DNA of 64,000 bases from Hirsutella rhossiliensis (taxonomy: Eukaryota; Ascomycota; Sordariomycetes; Hypocreales; Ophiocordycipitaceae): positions 6,758,001 to 6,822,000 of the forward strand of contig NW_025408669.1 of the NCBI RefSeq assembly GCF_020360975.1, in the 5' to 3' direction. The notes beneath the pieces are model-generated. The model ran no database searches. It was not told where the DNA came from and saw nothing but the letters and a program-made list of their open reading frames with translations. The position numbers were made by a program, and so were the translations under genes. This document shows positions 20,831 through 31,870 of this stretch, piece by piece (positions within the stretch are counted from its first letter, which is position 1; every line of letters starts with the position of its first letter).

Positions 20831-21260
20831 AGAAAAGCAGCCAAAGAGAAGTATCTACGAGAGAGAGGCTTCCACGGTCAATCTCGTTCGTATGCTATGT
20901 TCTTGGCTGACTATGAAGGGGAATCACAGGATCAGGATGACTCGAGCACCGAGGAATCCGATGATTCTGACTCCTCTGACCCTTATGAATCGTTCTACGC
21001 TGCTGCGACCTTCTGTCCAACGAAGCTTTCCATCATCGGATCTCCAGTAGGCATCAAGTTATTCAACAGTGACGAACCCACACAATTCATACTAGATCGT
21101 TACTCTCAAGACTCGTTCCAAGGAATCATGCCGGACACAGGTGCGGCATGCATATCGACGGAGGAATCGAACAACTGCGTGCTCTCCAACGAGAGATGCC
21201 CCAGTCCAATTCCGTGATGATCGCAAGCCCGAACCAGTTAGATTTGGTGCAGGAAGATTG
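20831..21260 (+). pseudogene. Copia-2 protease region
   Basis: After an acidic Ser/Asp-rich linker (DDSSTEESDDSDSSDP), the same frame reaches FQGIMPDTGAACIS. It has the retropepsin triplet DTG at 21134-21142, and it ends at 21217. The matching block in Copia-3 is FQGIMIDTGAATFS, and in Copia-4 a RIPed FQGIIVNIS. The segment following the active site continues in another frame. Confidence 0.8.
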
Positions 21261-22660
21261 AAACACCACTTGGCGTGATCACCTTGAACACACCAGTGGG
21301 AGAGGTTGATTTTCATATAGTCAACGTGCCAACGCCATTCCTCCTATGCCTAGCTGATATGGATCGGCTCGGCGTATATTTAAATAACGTCACGAACGAG
21401 CTCGTTGGCAATGGTGTGAGCGTTCCAGTGATTCGAAGATGGGGTCACGCGTGGTTCTTCTTGCGGAAACAAGAGGCATCAGTGGCATATCTCACGGAGG
21501 CTGAATTGCGGCGCCTCCACACGCGTTTTGGTCATCCATCCGTGTATCGGCTGCACAAGCTGCTGAATTCGGCTGGCCATGATGTGGAAATCGAAGCTCT
21601 GGAAATGATCAAGAAGTTCTGCCACTACTGTCAGATGAAATCCGACCCGCCACGAAGGTTCAAGTTCAGCTTGAAGGATGATTGTGACTTCAATTACGAA
21701 GTCATCGTTGATGTCATGACATTGGGTGGCAGACCAGTCCTCCATGTTGTTGATCGCCACTGCCTATCAGGCAGGGAGATTCCTATCCAACATGACGGCC
21801 AAGGAAACGTGGCTCGCGTTGAAACAATGTTGGATGGATACATACCTTGGACCACCCGATGTGATCACTCATGACGCAGGCACGAATTTCGCTGCTGCCG
21901 AGTTCCAAGCAGAAGCGAAATTGATGGGAATAACGTGTCATCAGGTGCCTGTGGAAGCACATTGGGCTGTTGGGAAGGTTGAGAAGTATCATGTGCCCGT
22001 CCGAAGAGCATATGATATATTAAAGGCAGAGCTGAAGGATACCGTGAGCCCTGATCAAGTCCTTCAAATGGCTTTCAAGGCTGTCAACGACACAGCCGGT
22101 CCGGATGGCCTCGTTCCAACCTCCTCGTCTTCGGTGCTCTGCCTCGAATGACGATGGATTCGCCGCCTACACCTTCCGCAATGGCAAGAGCTAAGGCGGT
22201 GTGGCGAACGATGTCAGAGCTGAGGAAGATCAACGCCCAGAGGAAGGTTCAGACCGCGTTAAATACGCGTAATGGGCCTGATACAGCGTTGCGCCTGCCC
22301 CTATCCCTGGCGCTAGGAAGCGAAGTTCGCGTATTTCGCGAGAAGCACGGATGGCAAGGCCCATATAAAGTGCTCGAGGTGACGGATACGGAAATCGCAG
22401 TTGACCTGGACAACGGACCAGCGAAATTTCGCAGTACATGCGTCCAACCGTACTATCGTCACCCGGAATCGCTCCTTCCTCAGTTGCAACCCGACCCTAG
22501 CCCTAGCCGCACAGACCCATCAACACAACAATCACTCCTTCCTCAACACAATCCGATCAACAACATCCTCTTCAAAACCCTCTTCCCTTCCACCCACAAC
22601 TCAACAACCTCTTCCTCTTCCTACCACAGAAGACCAACCCAAACCTTTCGAATACCCTGA
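21261..22660 (+). pseudogene. Copia-2 integrase (frameshifted)
   Basis: The reading from 21275 includes FLLCLADMDRLGVY, then the zinc domain HTRFGHP...CHYCQM, then VIVDVM with the first catalytic Asp. A shift near 21745 moves to a frame with THDAGTNF (second Asp) and VGKVEKYH (Glu). There are 35 residues between the last two, as in a DD35E core. A further shift near 22145 leads into the C-terminal domain (KHGWQGPYKVLEVTD) and a Ser/Thr/Pro/Gln-rich linker. Confidence 0.85.
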
Positions 22661-22670
22661 GCCAAAGAGG

Positions 22671-22697
22671 CCGCGCAGGCGTGGCTGACCTAGGAAG
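22671..22697 (+). other. AT-hook-like motif of Copia-2, with an internal TGA
   Basis: Between the integrase and RT the frame reads PRRRG, stop, PRK. The stop TGA (22686-22688) replaces the Arg expected in an AT-hook core (RGRP) by a single C to T change from CGA. The same place in Copia-3 holds an intact AT-hook. AT-hooks bind the minor groove of AT-rich DNA. Confidence 0.6.
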
Positions 22698-22699
22698 GA

Positions 22700-23760
22700 T
22701 GCTGCACAAAATGGCACATCAGAATCCACTATTGTTTGCTCACCCGTTCAATTTATCGTTCATCATGAAGCTAATGCGTTTCTTGTTCGAAAAGAAATGG
22801 AACATCTCGGCCTAGCCAAGCGGCTACGAGCTGAAGGAAAGATCACAAGCACCGGTTTCCCATTTGAAGCTTCCGACACACTCGAGCTCACGAACCTCCT
22901 CGCCGCTGGGGTCATTGTACCCGAAGAATTCGATGCGAATAAACATGGTGGATATCGTGTCTTCAAATCACGAATGGTCAGAGAGGTTAAGGGAAGAAAT
23001 ACTGCAACGCCATACGAGAAATCACGCCTCGTTGTGCAAGGATACAATGATGATGGGAAACGTGGATCCTCACACAAGCCCCTACCATCAGCCGGCCCGC
23101 ACAACGCGTGGCCTTGGCCTTAGCACCGTTTCTCTGCACACGGGATATGTTCATCATGATCAGAGACATCACGATGGCATACACACAATCCCAGACCAAG
23201 CTGGCCCGTGTCATCCTTGCAGCCCTTCCTCAAGAACTCAAAAGAAGATATCCAGAGGGAACAATCCTGCGAATCGTGAAGCCGCTATATGGCATCGCAG
23301 AGGCAGGAGCCCACTGGTTCAACACATATCACGACCATCACTGCCGCAAGCTTAATATGGAAACCTCTTCGTTTGACCCGTGCCTTCTGATCACGGCAAA
23401 CAACATCGCCGACAAGGACCTGTTTGGCATCGCGGCCTTGCAAACGGATGACACATTCATTGTTGGCACAGATGCATTTCTCAAGATCGAGGAGAAAGAA
23501 CTCTGCTTTAAGGCCAAGCCAAAAGAGATTCTCCAAGAAGGTTCCATCTGCGACTTTAACGGCAGCCGCCTGACCATACAAAATGGCTGTGTCATCGTCA
23601 GGCAGAAGGGCCAAGCCCAAAACCTCGAGGAGATCAATCTTCAGGCATCAAGTAGGCATCAGGATTATGCTGCTCAACGCGCCCGGGGCATATATCGCTT
23701 CGATTTGCCAACCCGAAGCAACATACGATTGTTCCGTTGCGGCACAAGCCCAAGAGCCCG
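22700..23760 (+). pseudogene. Copia-2 reverse transcriptase, QTDD active box
   Basis: The frame passes MEHLGLAKRLRAEGK, then FKSRMVREVKG and EKSRLVVQGYND (the Copia fingers motif), shifts near 23090, and continues with RDITMAYTQSQT (motif A), VKPLYGIAEAGAHW and the active box LQTDDTFIVG at 23438-23467. Copia RTs usually have YVDD at this position. Here Tyr-Val is Gln-Thr, while both Asp remain. The same change is in Copia-3, so it is a lineage trait and not damage. Confidence 0.88.
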
Positions 23761-24420
23761 TTAATACCGACTTCAAGGCTTTGAACAAGCGGATTGAATG
23801 GCAGATCAACAATCCCGACCGTGGCCTATGTTACATACCCATCGATCTCGAGAGCGCGAAGATCTTTGTGTTCACCGATGGATCATTCGCCAACAATAAG
23901 GATTTAAGCTCTCAAATCGGCTTTGTGATTATCATCGCCAATGAGACCGCGCAATCAACCGATTCATTTTCCATCCGCGGAAACATTCTTCATTGAGCTC
24001 AACTAAATGCAAGCGCGTTACTCGAAGCGTTCTTGCATCAGAGATCTATGGATTGACATCGGGCTTCGATCTCGCATTTGTGATCAAGCAAACGGTCAAT
24101 ACGATCGCACAACGCCTTGATCTGAAGCAAATCCCGCTCGTCATTTGCACAGATTCATATAGCTTCATGAGTGCCTCGTCAAACTTGGCACCACAACAGA
24201 GAAGCGACTCATGATAGATATCATGGCGCTGAGGCAGGCATATGAATCAAGGGATATTGCGGAAATCCGTTGGGTCAACGGCGCAGATAACCCTGCCGAT
24301 GCTATGACGAAGGCATCACCAAACAGCGCCCTCACGCAGTTTATTAGCGACAATCAGCTAAACGTGAGGGTGGAAGGATTCGTTCATCGCAATAACACAA
24401 CAATTCTCGACGAGATTTAA
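23761..24420 (+). pseudogene. Copia-2 RNase H (frameshifted)
   Basis: The blocks FTDGSFANNKDLSSQ, KCKRVTRSVLASEIYG and CTDSYSF carry the Asp-Glu-Asp metal ligands. The block WVNGADNPADAMTKAS lies near the C terminus, and the stop is TAA at 24418-24420. Shifts lie near 23660, 23994 and 24175. The domain is nearly colinear with that of Copia-3. Confidence 0.88.
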
Positions 24421-24760
24421 TCGGTTTTTTTCGTTCCTTCTTCTGCTTTACCGTCGTTCTTTTATTCCATTCACATTAACGAGGAGATCCTCGTGTCCAT
24501 ATTCCAACGTGGGACCGATGGAATCAGCTAGCGCATCCGGCGCTCGAAATGCGGCCCATGATGGCGTGTGGCAGAACACACCCAGTGTGGGGGAGGGAGA
24601 GCTACAGTCAGAGCACACTATCCAACATAGTGATGCATCGTGGTAGGAGTTTGTTGGTGTTCTTGTTCGTGTTTTTCCTATCTCATCTTAATTCGCTGTG
24701 TTTGGTGTGTTTTTGGTGGATTGATTAGTGCGCGATCATCGATTTAGAAAGAGGTTCCAG
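24421..24760 (+). other. Copia-2 3' untranslated region
   Basis: 340 bp between the pol stop and the 3' LTR, of normal composition, with a GTGTGGGGGAGGGAGAG purine run at about 24585-24601. The bases next to the LTR (GAAAGAGG) could be the polypurine tract. No gene was seen. Confidence 0.6.
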
Positions 24761-24960
24761 TGTTGGATCCACCTGTGCACTAGGCACCGATCGCGCACGT
24801 ATAACTAATCGACCGCGCTAGTCACGTGCGAGTAAGAGGTGAGACACAGGGAGGAAGGTCTTTGCACACAGTTTGTATGGGACACGTTTCCCTAGTTACA
24901 CAAGATATAACCAATTGAACCAGTTCGAATAACCTCACTGCAGTGAAGAGCCTGTCCACA
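24761..24960 (+). repeat. Copia-2 3' LTR
   Basis: A 200-bp copy identical by eye to 18876-19075, followed by the GGTAT target duplication. Confidence 0.97.
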
Positions 24961-26340
24961 GGTATAGTATTAGGAATCTTAATAGATAGATCCTTAGTAA
25001 TATTTTTAAAAAGCATATTTAAATAAACAGCTTCTTTATTTGCCTCCCTAAGGCCAATATACTCTGCTTCGCAGGTAGAAAGGGCAACGGCTTTCTGCTT
25101 AGAGCAAGCCCAGCTTATTATATTATTATATATATAAAACAGTAACCGGAAAAGGATTTTCCGTCCGTTAAATCCGACGCCCAGCTAGAGTCGGTAAAAC
25201 CCTTTATATATAGATAGGTAAAAGGGATATTGCAATTATATTTAATCTTTAGGTTAGGGAAATTATTTAAATATTTCTAAATTATATTTAAAGCCTTAAA
25301 ATGCGTCTGGTCGGGCTTAGCCGCGAATCTAGCGCAGGAAATTACAGAATATAAGATATCTGGCCTAGTAAATAAGGCTAAGTATAATAGAGATCCTATT
25401 TCTTTCTGAAATTGCAATATATCTTCCTTAGAAGGTAATTCCTTTGCTTTTATAAGCTTAAAGCCTACTATAGCGGGTAAATTCGAAGTTCCTAAACCTT
25501 CTTTATTAAATTCCCTTAATTTATTTAAGGTATAATTTTCTTGGGATATATATAGCTCTTTATTTTCTCGGTTTATTGTAATATTTAGACCTAAGAAGTC
25601 TTTTATATCTCCTAAGATAGTAAAATCTAGGAATTTAGATAATTCTTTAAATAATCTTTCTTCTATTATAGATTTAGAGGCCCTACTATAAGAAAGTCGT
25701 CGACGTGAATTGCTAAGGCTATACTATAGTCCTTATTTATAAATACTCCTTCGTCTATTAAAAGAGGAAGAAATCAGAGATTATTTAGTATAATTTTTAA
25801 ATGATTATACCAGAGCTTAGGACTTTGTTTTAGGCTATATAATGCTTTCTTTAGCTTTGCTTTAATTTGACCGGTTTTATATAGGTCTAGGAATTTAGTT
25901 AATTTAATTCCTTTAGCTCTATAAGCTGATCTATGTTTTAAATAATATTCTTTAAGAGCGTATTCTTCGTAGCCTATAGGAAGATCGATATATACTTCGC
26001 TATCTATATCGGTATATACGAATGCATTTATTATATCTATTTGCAAAGCTTCGAATTCGTAGATAATAGCTAAAATAAGCAGAATTCTAATAGATTCGGG
26101 TCTAGCCGTAGTCGAGAAGGTATCTAGGAAATCTAAGCCATAGATCTACTTAAATCCCTGTATTACGAAACGGGCTTTATATTTTATTATATTATTTTGA
26201 CTATCCTTCTTAATAGTATAGACCTAGCGGCCTCCTATAGCCTCCCTATCCCTAGGGAGGTAGGAAAATTCCTAAGTTTTATATTTAATTAGCTAGATAA
26301 TCTCCTTTATCATAGCATCTTTCTAAAATGCTATTTCAGG
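24961..26340 (-). pseudogene. Copia-1 reverse transcriptase and RNase H, N-terminal part
   Basis: The minus frame includes KARFVIQGF, then QIDIINAFVYTDIDSEVYIDLPIGYE (motif A, 26046-25960), KALYSLKQSPKLWYN, and HVDDFLIV near 25710-25685 as the YxDD box. RNase H follows with LGWACSKQKAVALSTCEAEYIGL near 25110-25030 and ends at the Copia-2 insertion in NTIP. Trp and Gln codons are partly converted to stops, so the frame is broken by moderate RIP, without saturation. Confidence 0.88.
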
Positions 26341-26899
26341 GCTATTTATTGCCTATTTATAGGTCTTTGGAATTTTTAGATCCTGATTTTCTATACTAGC
26401 TAGAATTAACTCTGTAAAATCGCAGTTTAGAAATAAATTAACGTTAGGGTATTCGATATAGTTAGAATCGAACCCTTCCGGCTTAGGTAATTCTACTACT
26501 ATTTTACTAGTAGTAGGAATAGGATCGTTATTTAGAGACTCTTCTTCTATAGAGGGCGAGGGACTTTTATCTCTAGGTTCTCTAGGAGCTTCCTCTATAG
26601 GGATATAGCTTTCTAGCTTATCTTTATTCGGAATAGAATTAAAATCAAAGGTATTATTACTACTAGAGATTTCTAGATGTTTTATAAATTTATTTTCTAG
26701 TATAGTAATATCTCTAGAGATAGTAATCTTTCTCTTAGAAAAATCCTAGATTTTATATGCATTTTCTAAATAGCCTACTATTATTCCCTTAAAAGCTCTA
26801 TTATCTAGCTTATCTTTAGGTCTTTATTCTTATAATATATAAGGCTTCCGAAGGTCTTAATTTTATTTAAGGTCTCGAAGGGTAGTATTATATTATCCT

Positions 26900-27830
26900 C
26901 TTTCTATAGGACTTTTAAATCCTATCGCAGAATGCGGTGATCTATTATATAAATAGGTAGCTGTTAAAACAGCTTCTCCCTATAGATATTCAAGAAGCCT
27001 AGCAGTAAATAAAAGAGCTCGTACTTTTTCTAATATAGTACGATTTATTCTTTCTATTCTACCGTTAGATTCCGGCGTCCTAGGAGGACTAGAATTAAAG
27101 GTAATTCCTTCTTTTTCGTAATAGAGCTTTATTTTATATATAAATTCTTTAGCATTATCAGAAAATGCTTCTCTAATCCTAGTATTTTTAGGGTTATTTT
27201 CTACCCTATTTTTAAATTCTAGGAACCTATCTAGAGCTTCTCCTTTTTCAAGAAGGTATATTTCTAGATATCGGGTTCCTACGTCTAGGAAAGAAATATA
27301 ATAGTGATATTTATTATAAGTAGGCACTTTAATTAGCCCCTAAATATCTAATACTATTTTTCTAAATAGAATAAGACTTATACGAGGGTTGTTTATTAAC
27401 CCTATTCGTTGCTTTAGCTCTAATATATATTTCGCACTGCCTTATTTTATTTTCTCTCTAGAGGCATTTTTATATCCTTATTATATCTTTTAATATTTCT
27501 AAAATAGCCCTACTATTTATATGCCCTAAGCGTAAGTGCTAAGTATAAAAATCTATATCCTTTGCTTTTAAAGACGTAATAAGGATCGATTGGCTTTCTA
27601 ATAAAGGTTCTATAGGAATATAATATAATTTATTTCTAAGAAATCCTTTAGTAAGGACCTTAGCCTTATTATCTAATAAAAGGACTTTATTTCCTCCTAT
27701 TAAGGCATAGGTATTATTAAAATAAGATTGGGATAGTATATTTACCCCTAATTCGGGTATATAAAAGCAGTCTCAAGGATATACCTTTTCTACTATGGGA
27801 ACTTAAATACTAAGTCCCCTTTCCTTTTAC
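26900..27830 (-). pseudogene. Copia-1 integrase
   Basis: The zinc-binding part at about 27560-27480 reads HLRLGHINSRAILEIL. The core from 27327 to 26980 is uninterrupted, with Asp15 (SFLDVGTRYLE), Asp57 (FSDNAKEF) and Glu92 (NGRIERINRT) of the catalytic triad. Between it and the RT (26900-26340) lies an acidic, Ser-rich linker. Flanking parts contain RIP-type stops. Confidence 0.9.
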
Positions 27831-28200
27831 TAATATAAAGGAAGCTTTTCCCTAGCAAACTTTAGACTTAATTTCTTTATAGTTAATAAGGAAATTCTTA
27901 TTAGATACTATATGCCTAGTAGCTCCGGTATCATATATAAAATTAAAGATCCTTTTATTCTTATAACTAGGAAATCCTCCTTCTCTTGCCTTTAAGACTA
28001 ATTCCTTTATTCTAGGAATCGAGGCTTTTAGAGGTCCTAAAAGAGAGTCTTTATTAGCTTCTGCTATAGGGGTAATTATAGAGGTAAAATTACCTCTAAA
28101 TCCTTAGACGTATGCATAGGGGTCGGGGCCCTAGAGAGGTCTATAAGGTCGATATCTAGGTCTATATTTTCTTCTTACGAAGCTATATTTAAGACCTTAT
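27831..28200 (-). pseudogene. Copia-1 protease
   Basis: The minus reading holds IYDTGATRHIVSNKNFL, with the DTG active triplet at 27932-27924. This is the canonical Copia protease motif (DTGA..H). It lies between Gag and integrase as expected. Confidence 0.85.
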
Positions 28201-29017
28201 TACTATCTTCCGAATCGGACTCTAGCTCGGTAATTCGAGCCTTCCTTCTTTTATTAGTAGTAGAAATGCTACTAGAAGGGGATTTCTTCCTAGAAGAAGA
28301 AGAAGAAGAAGATTTTCTCTTCTTAGAAATTCGAGTCCTATCGTCCTTTTTTCCTTTATTTAATACCTAATAAGCGGGAGCCTTATTCGGGTGTAATTTA
28401 TAGCAATTTGCTATAAAATGCCCTGGTTTTTTGCATTCCTTACAATAAGGAGTATCCGTAGAATTTCTATGGGATTTCCAAGGCTTCCTTCGTATTAGGA
28501 AGGCTTTCTCCGAAGATTTATCTATATCCTCTATTCTTCTAGCTTCGTCTAAAAGACTAGCTGTAAGGGTTTCGAGGGTAAACGCCGTAGAATTATGCTT
28601 AAGGCTCTGCGTAATATTTATAATATAGCTTCTAAATTCCTTATTAAGGCAATTAAGAATCCATGCTATAAGAACAACTTCTAGAATTTCTATATTACGG
28701 GATTTTAAATCCTCGTAGATTTCCTTTACCTTATAAAGGTATTTCTCTAAATCAGAGTCCGAGGACTAAGATTAAAGCTTTTTAAGCTCATCCCACGCTT
28801 CTTTAGCATTTTTTAGATGCCGAATTTGCATTAAGGGACCATCTTCGACTCGAAGGAATATTATAGATAAAGCCTCCGTAGTCTATATATAATTTGCTTG
28901 CTCTAGAGCAGTAATAAGCTTTTCTTTTGTAAGGATAGCTTCCATCCTCGTAGTCCATAAGGTATAATTTGAATTTCCCTTAAGTCTAGTAAATTCGTAT
29001 TCTTTCTGTCCACCCAT
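28201..29017 (-). pseudogene. Copia-1 Gag with intact CCHC knuckle
   Basis: The ATG at 29017-29015 opens a frame starting MGGQKEYEFTRLKGNSNYTL, typical of Copia Gag (LKG.NY..W). It runs about 48 codons to a TAG that fits a RIPed Trp codon. Further down, the zinc knuckle at 28444-28403 is complete (CKECKKPGHFIANC, CX2CX4HX4C). It is followed by a Lys- and Ser-rich acidic stretch leading to the protease. Confidence 0.88.
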
Positions 29018-29184
29018 TTTATATAAATTCGGTATTATTTCGTTCGTAGGGATCGAGAAGTCTAGACGGGAGTTTAAGAGCGTAGGAAGGTAAAAGAAGT
29101 CGGGGGGAATTTCGAAAGGAATTTTAATTGAATATTTCGACGAGGAATTTCAAAGGTATAAGTAGTTGATTTCCCGGCTTAAAA

Positions 29185-29206
29185 GGAGCAAGCCGGGCTC
29201 ATAACC
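29185..29206 (-). promoter_or_regulatory. Copia-1 primer-binding site matching the initiator tRNA-Met anticodon arm
   Basis: Abutting the 5' LTR, the plus strand reads GGGCTCATAACC at 29195-29206, which is the anticodon stem and loop of eukaryotic initiator tRNA-Met (anticodon CAU). The element RNA therefore carries its complement. This is how Drosophila copia and yeast Ty5 prime, using the 5' half of a cleaved initiator tRNA. The match may extend to 29185. Confidence 0.8.
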
Positions 29207-29774
29207 TCTTAAGGTATATGAGCAAAAGCGGAATTTTAGGAAATTAAGGAATCACGTAAGACTACGTGATAGAGGGGAAGAAGGAGTATAAGGTAGGATT
29301 TTCAACGGAATTTATTGGTAGTGTATTGGTGTGTGGAAGAGGTGTTAGAGTTAATGATTCTCTATCTATCTACTAGCGGACATGCTGTCTTATATAGACA
29401 ATTGTAGCTGAACGGAAGAACCTTTCGGGACCAGATTTAGGCTGCCGTATAGCCCTAAGACTGAGGAATTCCGTGATACCTCGAGTGAATCTGGAAGTGT
29501 CTTGGTTCCACTGATATTCGTGTTTAAAGGAGGTTGGTCGTGCCGGTGTTCTTAAGAGGTCTTAGCTAGCATTCCAAGCTAGCTCTGTTCCTTCGATTCC
29601 CGATTTTACGATAACCGGCAACCCGTTTAATGCATAATAACATGCAAAATAACGAGCGATTCTTGCTCTATAAGATAAGATTTTGTCTATAATTAATATA
29701 CTACTTATTGGCTTATATAATCGGGAGAGTATATTATAGCTGCTTTATTTATAGTAGGAACACCGTTCCTTACA
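29207..29774 (-). repeat. Copia-1 5' LTR
   Basis: A 568-bp LTR that matches 17712-18279 with about a dozen transitions. It is followed by the GTTTA duplication. Confidence 0.95.
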
Positions 29775-31860
29775 GTTTACGTATAAATAGGACCGGCGCT
29801 CTTACTTTAGAGCTACTTACTTAAATAAAACCCTTATTTAAGAGGTCCCTTAGCGTCTTCTTTAGCACTAGTAGTTCCGCGTATAATATACTATATAGCG
29901 GTCTAAATAGTATAGGTAGTTCCTACCCCTTCTTATTAGTGCGGAGTACGATCTTATAGTCTACCCCTAGCTTATATAGGTTAAGCTTATCCGCTTCCTA
30001 GGACTTAAATAGTAGTAGGAGGTCGTAAAAGCGCTCCGGTATCTACTACTATAGCTTAGAGGGCGACTTTAGCTTCTTTGCTTAGAGGGCCTTATTAATA
30101 TCCGCTAGGCTAACTATATAGACCGCTATATTAGCCGCTGCCCGGCCTTCCTCCCGCTTTAACCGTCGCACGGTTCCTATAAAAATAAAGGCAAGGACTT
30201 CTTATACTAAGTATAAAGCTCGCATGCCTAGTCCTATGCCTATAGAACCGTCGTTATAGCGGACCTACCGTTATATAGGCCTAAACTATAGCTTCTTTTA
30301 GTATAAAACTAAGTATAACTCCGTATATAATAACTAAGGTTTCCTAAGGATTAAGGGAAACTCTAGTTAAGGGATTATATAAGCTACGATAAGCTTACGG
30401 TAACCGTCGACCTCTATAGCTAGCTACGTAATACCTTTAATTACCGTACCCTCTATTACGCTTAAGGCGCCCTTTACTCGCCTTAGGGCGATCTTTTCTA
30501 CTAGCACTTATATCTCTCGTATAAGCGCCTCGTTAACTACGGCGTAGCACTAGTAGCCCTCGTCTATAAGGGCGGCGACGGGTAAGGAGTTATTAACTAT
30601 AACCTATATTAAAGTAGGCTCCTCTTCTATATAGGCGGATAATTCCTCCTTTTCCTTTACTAGTACTAGTAATTAAGGCTCCGGAGCCTATCTTTACTCT
30701 AGAGCTACTTTTTTTCCTCTAGGCCTAAGGGAGCGGAGTCCTCTTTATCGTCTAAGGTAAGGAGCGGTTCTATCTTCGCTACTTAAACTACTATAGGCCG
30801 CTTAGCTAAAAAGAAGGGGCATTTTAATATAAAGTATATAGACGCGCCGTAACGTAGGTAGCGGCCGTTAGCTTTCTTTTTCCTAATTTCCTCGCTTATT
30901 ACCTACTTCGCCCGCTACTTAGAGAGCGGGATAGTATAAGGGATATTTAAAGATAACTTCCTACCGCGTTTAGCTCGGTTTATATAGGTAGCCGATATTA
31001 AGGTATCTCCGTTAGTATTAATAGTCGGCTATTCCTCTTATAGAGGGGCGGTAATCTTATTACCGCTATATAGCGTGCGCTTATAAAGCTTTTAGAAACG
31101 CGGCGTCTACTTATAGCCCTATACTACCTTTATTAACCGGCTTATATACTCGCCGTAGTTAGTAGGTATAATTATAGGGATAAGTAGCTCCTATAGGGCC
31201 GGCGTAATTAAGTTCCGTAACTATATAAGCTTCGCGCTATCTTCTTATACTATAGTTCCCGCTACTCGTAAGAGCGTCTCTTTAAAGTCGGGGAGGATTT
31301 CGCTAAAGGTCTACCCGTCCCTTTACTTAAGGGTCCGTAGCCTATCCTACGCCTTCTCCCGCTCCTATACGTTACCGAACGTATATATAAGGTATTAGAA
31401 GAAGTCCTATAGGTCGCGTTTATTTTTAGGGCCGCCCTTATCCTAGAATCTAGAGATCCGCTATATCTAGGGCTCTAGTAGCGTATAAAGGAGCGAATAC
31501 TACGCTATATTATAATAGCCGTTTAGGCCCTATTTCTTGTCTATTATAAACTTCGTCTATAGCCGGCTAAGGAAGAAGTAGAAGGACTTAGGCTTACCGT
31601 CTTAAGTCGGCTAGGGAAGCGGCTTCCGTATTAATAGTACCGCCGCCGTAACTAGTGTTGCTAAGGTCGTAGGGGTTAACGCTAGTCTCGTAGACGGCTC
31701 CCCTAGTATAGCGAGAACCTCGTTCTTCTCGCTAGCCGTTGCGCTTTTAATCGCTTCTAGGATAGCTATAATACTTCCTATCCGCTTAAGGGGTAGCGGG
31801 GTGCTCCCTTAAGGAAGCGGCACCCTTTCTAGGGAGATATCTATTAGATCTATTAGTTAA
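29775..31860 (-). pseudogene. Gypsy-2 Gag, protease and N-terminal RT (RIPed)
   Basis: Reading minus from about 31860: a capsid-like Gag with an FGNV.ERE.A.DRLRTLK block near 31400-31330, which aligns with the YGDPNAKARALDRLRSL block of Gypsy-1. A decayed zinc knuckle lies near 30865-30805 (CPF at its end). The protease at about 30560-30290 carries a LIDEGYQCYA-type active-site loop, and the start of RT runs up to the Copia-1 insertion. The RT resumes at 17706. Stops are of the RIP type. Confidence 0.82.
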
Positions 31861-31868
31861 TAGCTTAT
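31860..31868 (-). promoter_or_regulatory. Gypsy-2 self-priming site (RIPed)
   Basis: Two bases inside the 5' LTR, the minus strand reads ATAAGCTAT. The same nine bases occur on the plus strand of the LTR at 31925-31933, 63 bp from the LTR end. In Gypsy-1 the equivalent distance is 64 bp, and in Gypsy-4 also 64 bp. The match is short and AT-rich, so the support comes from its conserved position. Confidence 0.6.
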
Positions 31869-31870
31869 AC

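Larger units (their letters stand above)
18876..24960 (+). mobile_element. Copia-2: young QTDD-type Copia-like element
   Basis: Two 200-bp LTRs that look identical base for base (TGTTGG...CCACA) are flanked by GGTAT (18871-18875 and 24961-24965). Plus-strand order is gag, protease, integrase, AT-hook, RT, RNase H. CpA and TpG are abundant, so it is not RIPed. Despite identical LTRs, the coding region carries about ten stops or frameshifts. It shares internal sequence organisation and the first ten internal bases with Copia-3, but its LTR is unrelated by eye. Confidence 0.96.
17712..29774 (-). mobile_element. Copia-1: lightly RIPed Ty1/Copia element
   Basis: LTRs of 568 bp (17712-18279 and 29207-29774) are flanked by GTTTA (17707-17711 and 29775-29779). 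Minus-strand order is gag, protease, integrase, RT, RNase H, the Copia order. The RNase H is split by Copia-2 (18876-24960). Differences between the two LTRs are transitions, most of the CpA/TpG to TpA type, for example TGGG/TAGG and CGTGAT/CGTAAT near the left end. RIP was therefore active but far from saturating. It inserted in the RT of Gypsy-2, in the same orientation. Confidence 0.96.

Noticed and set aside
24822..25016. A 64-residue minus frame joining Copia-1 RNase H to the Copia-2 LTR
   Set aside because: It is a chimera across an insertion junction. The RNase H half is real, the LTR half is not.
28260..28320. GAAGAAGAAGAAGAAG run as a microsatellite
   Set aside because: It encodes a Ser-rich stretch of Copia-1 Gag on the minus strand, so it is coding repetition.
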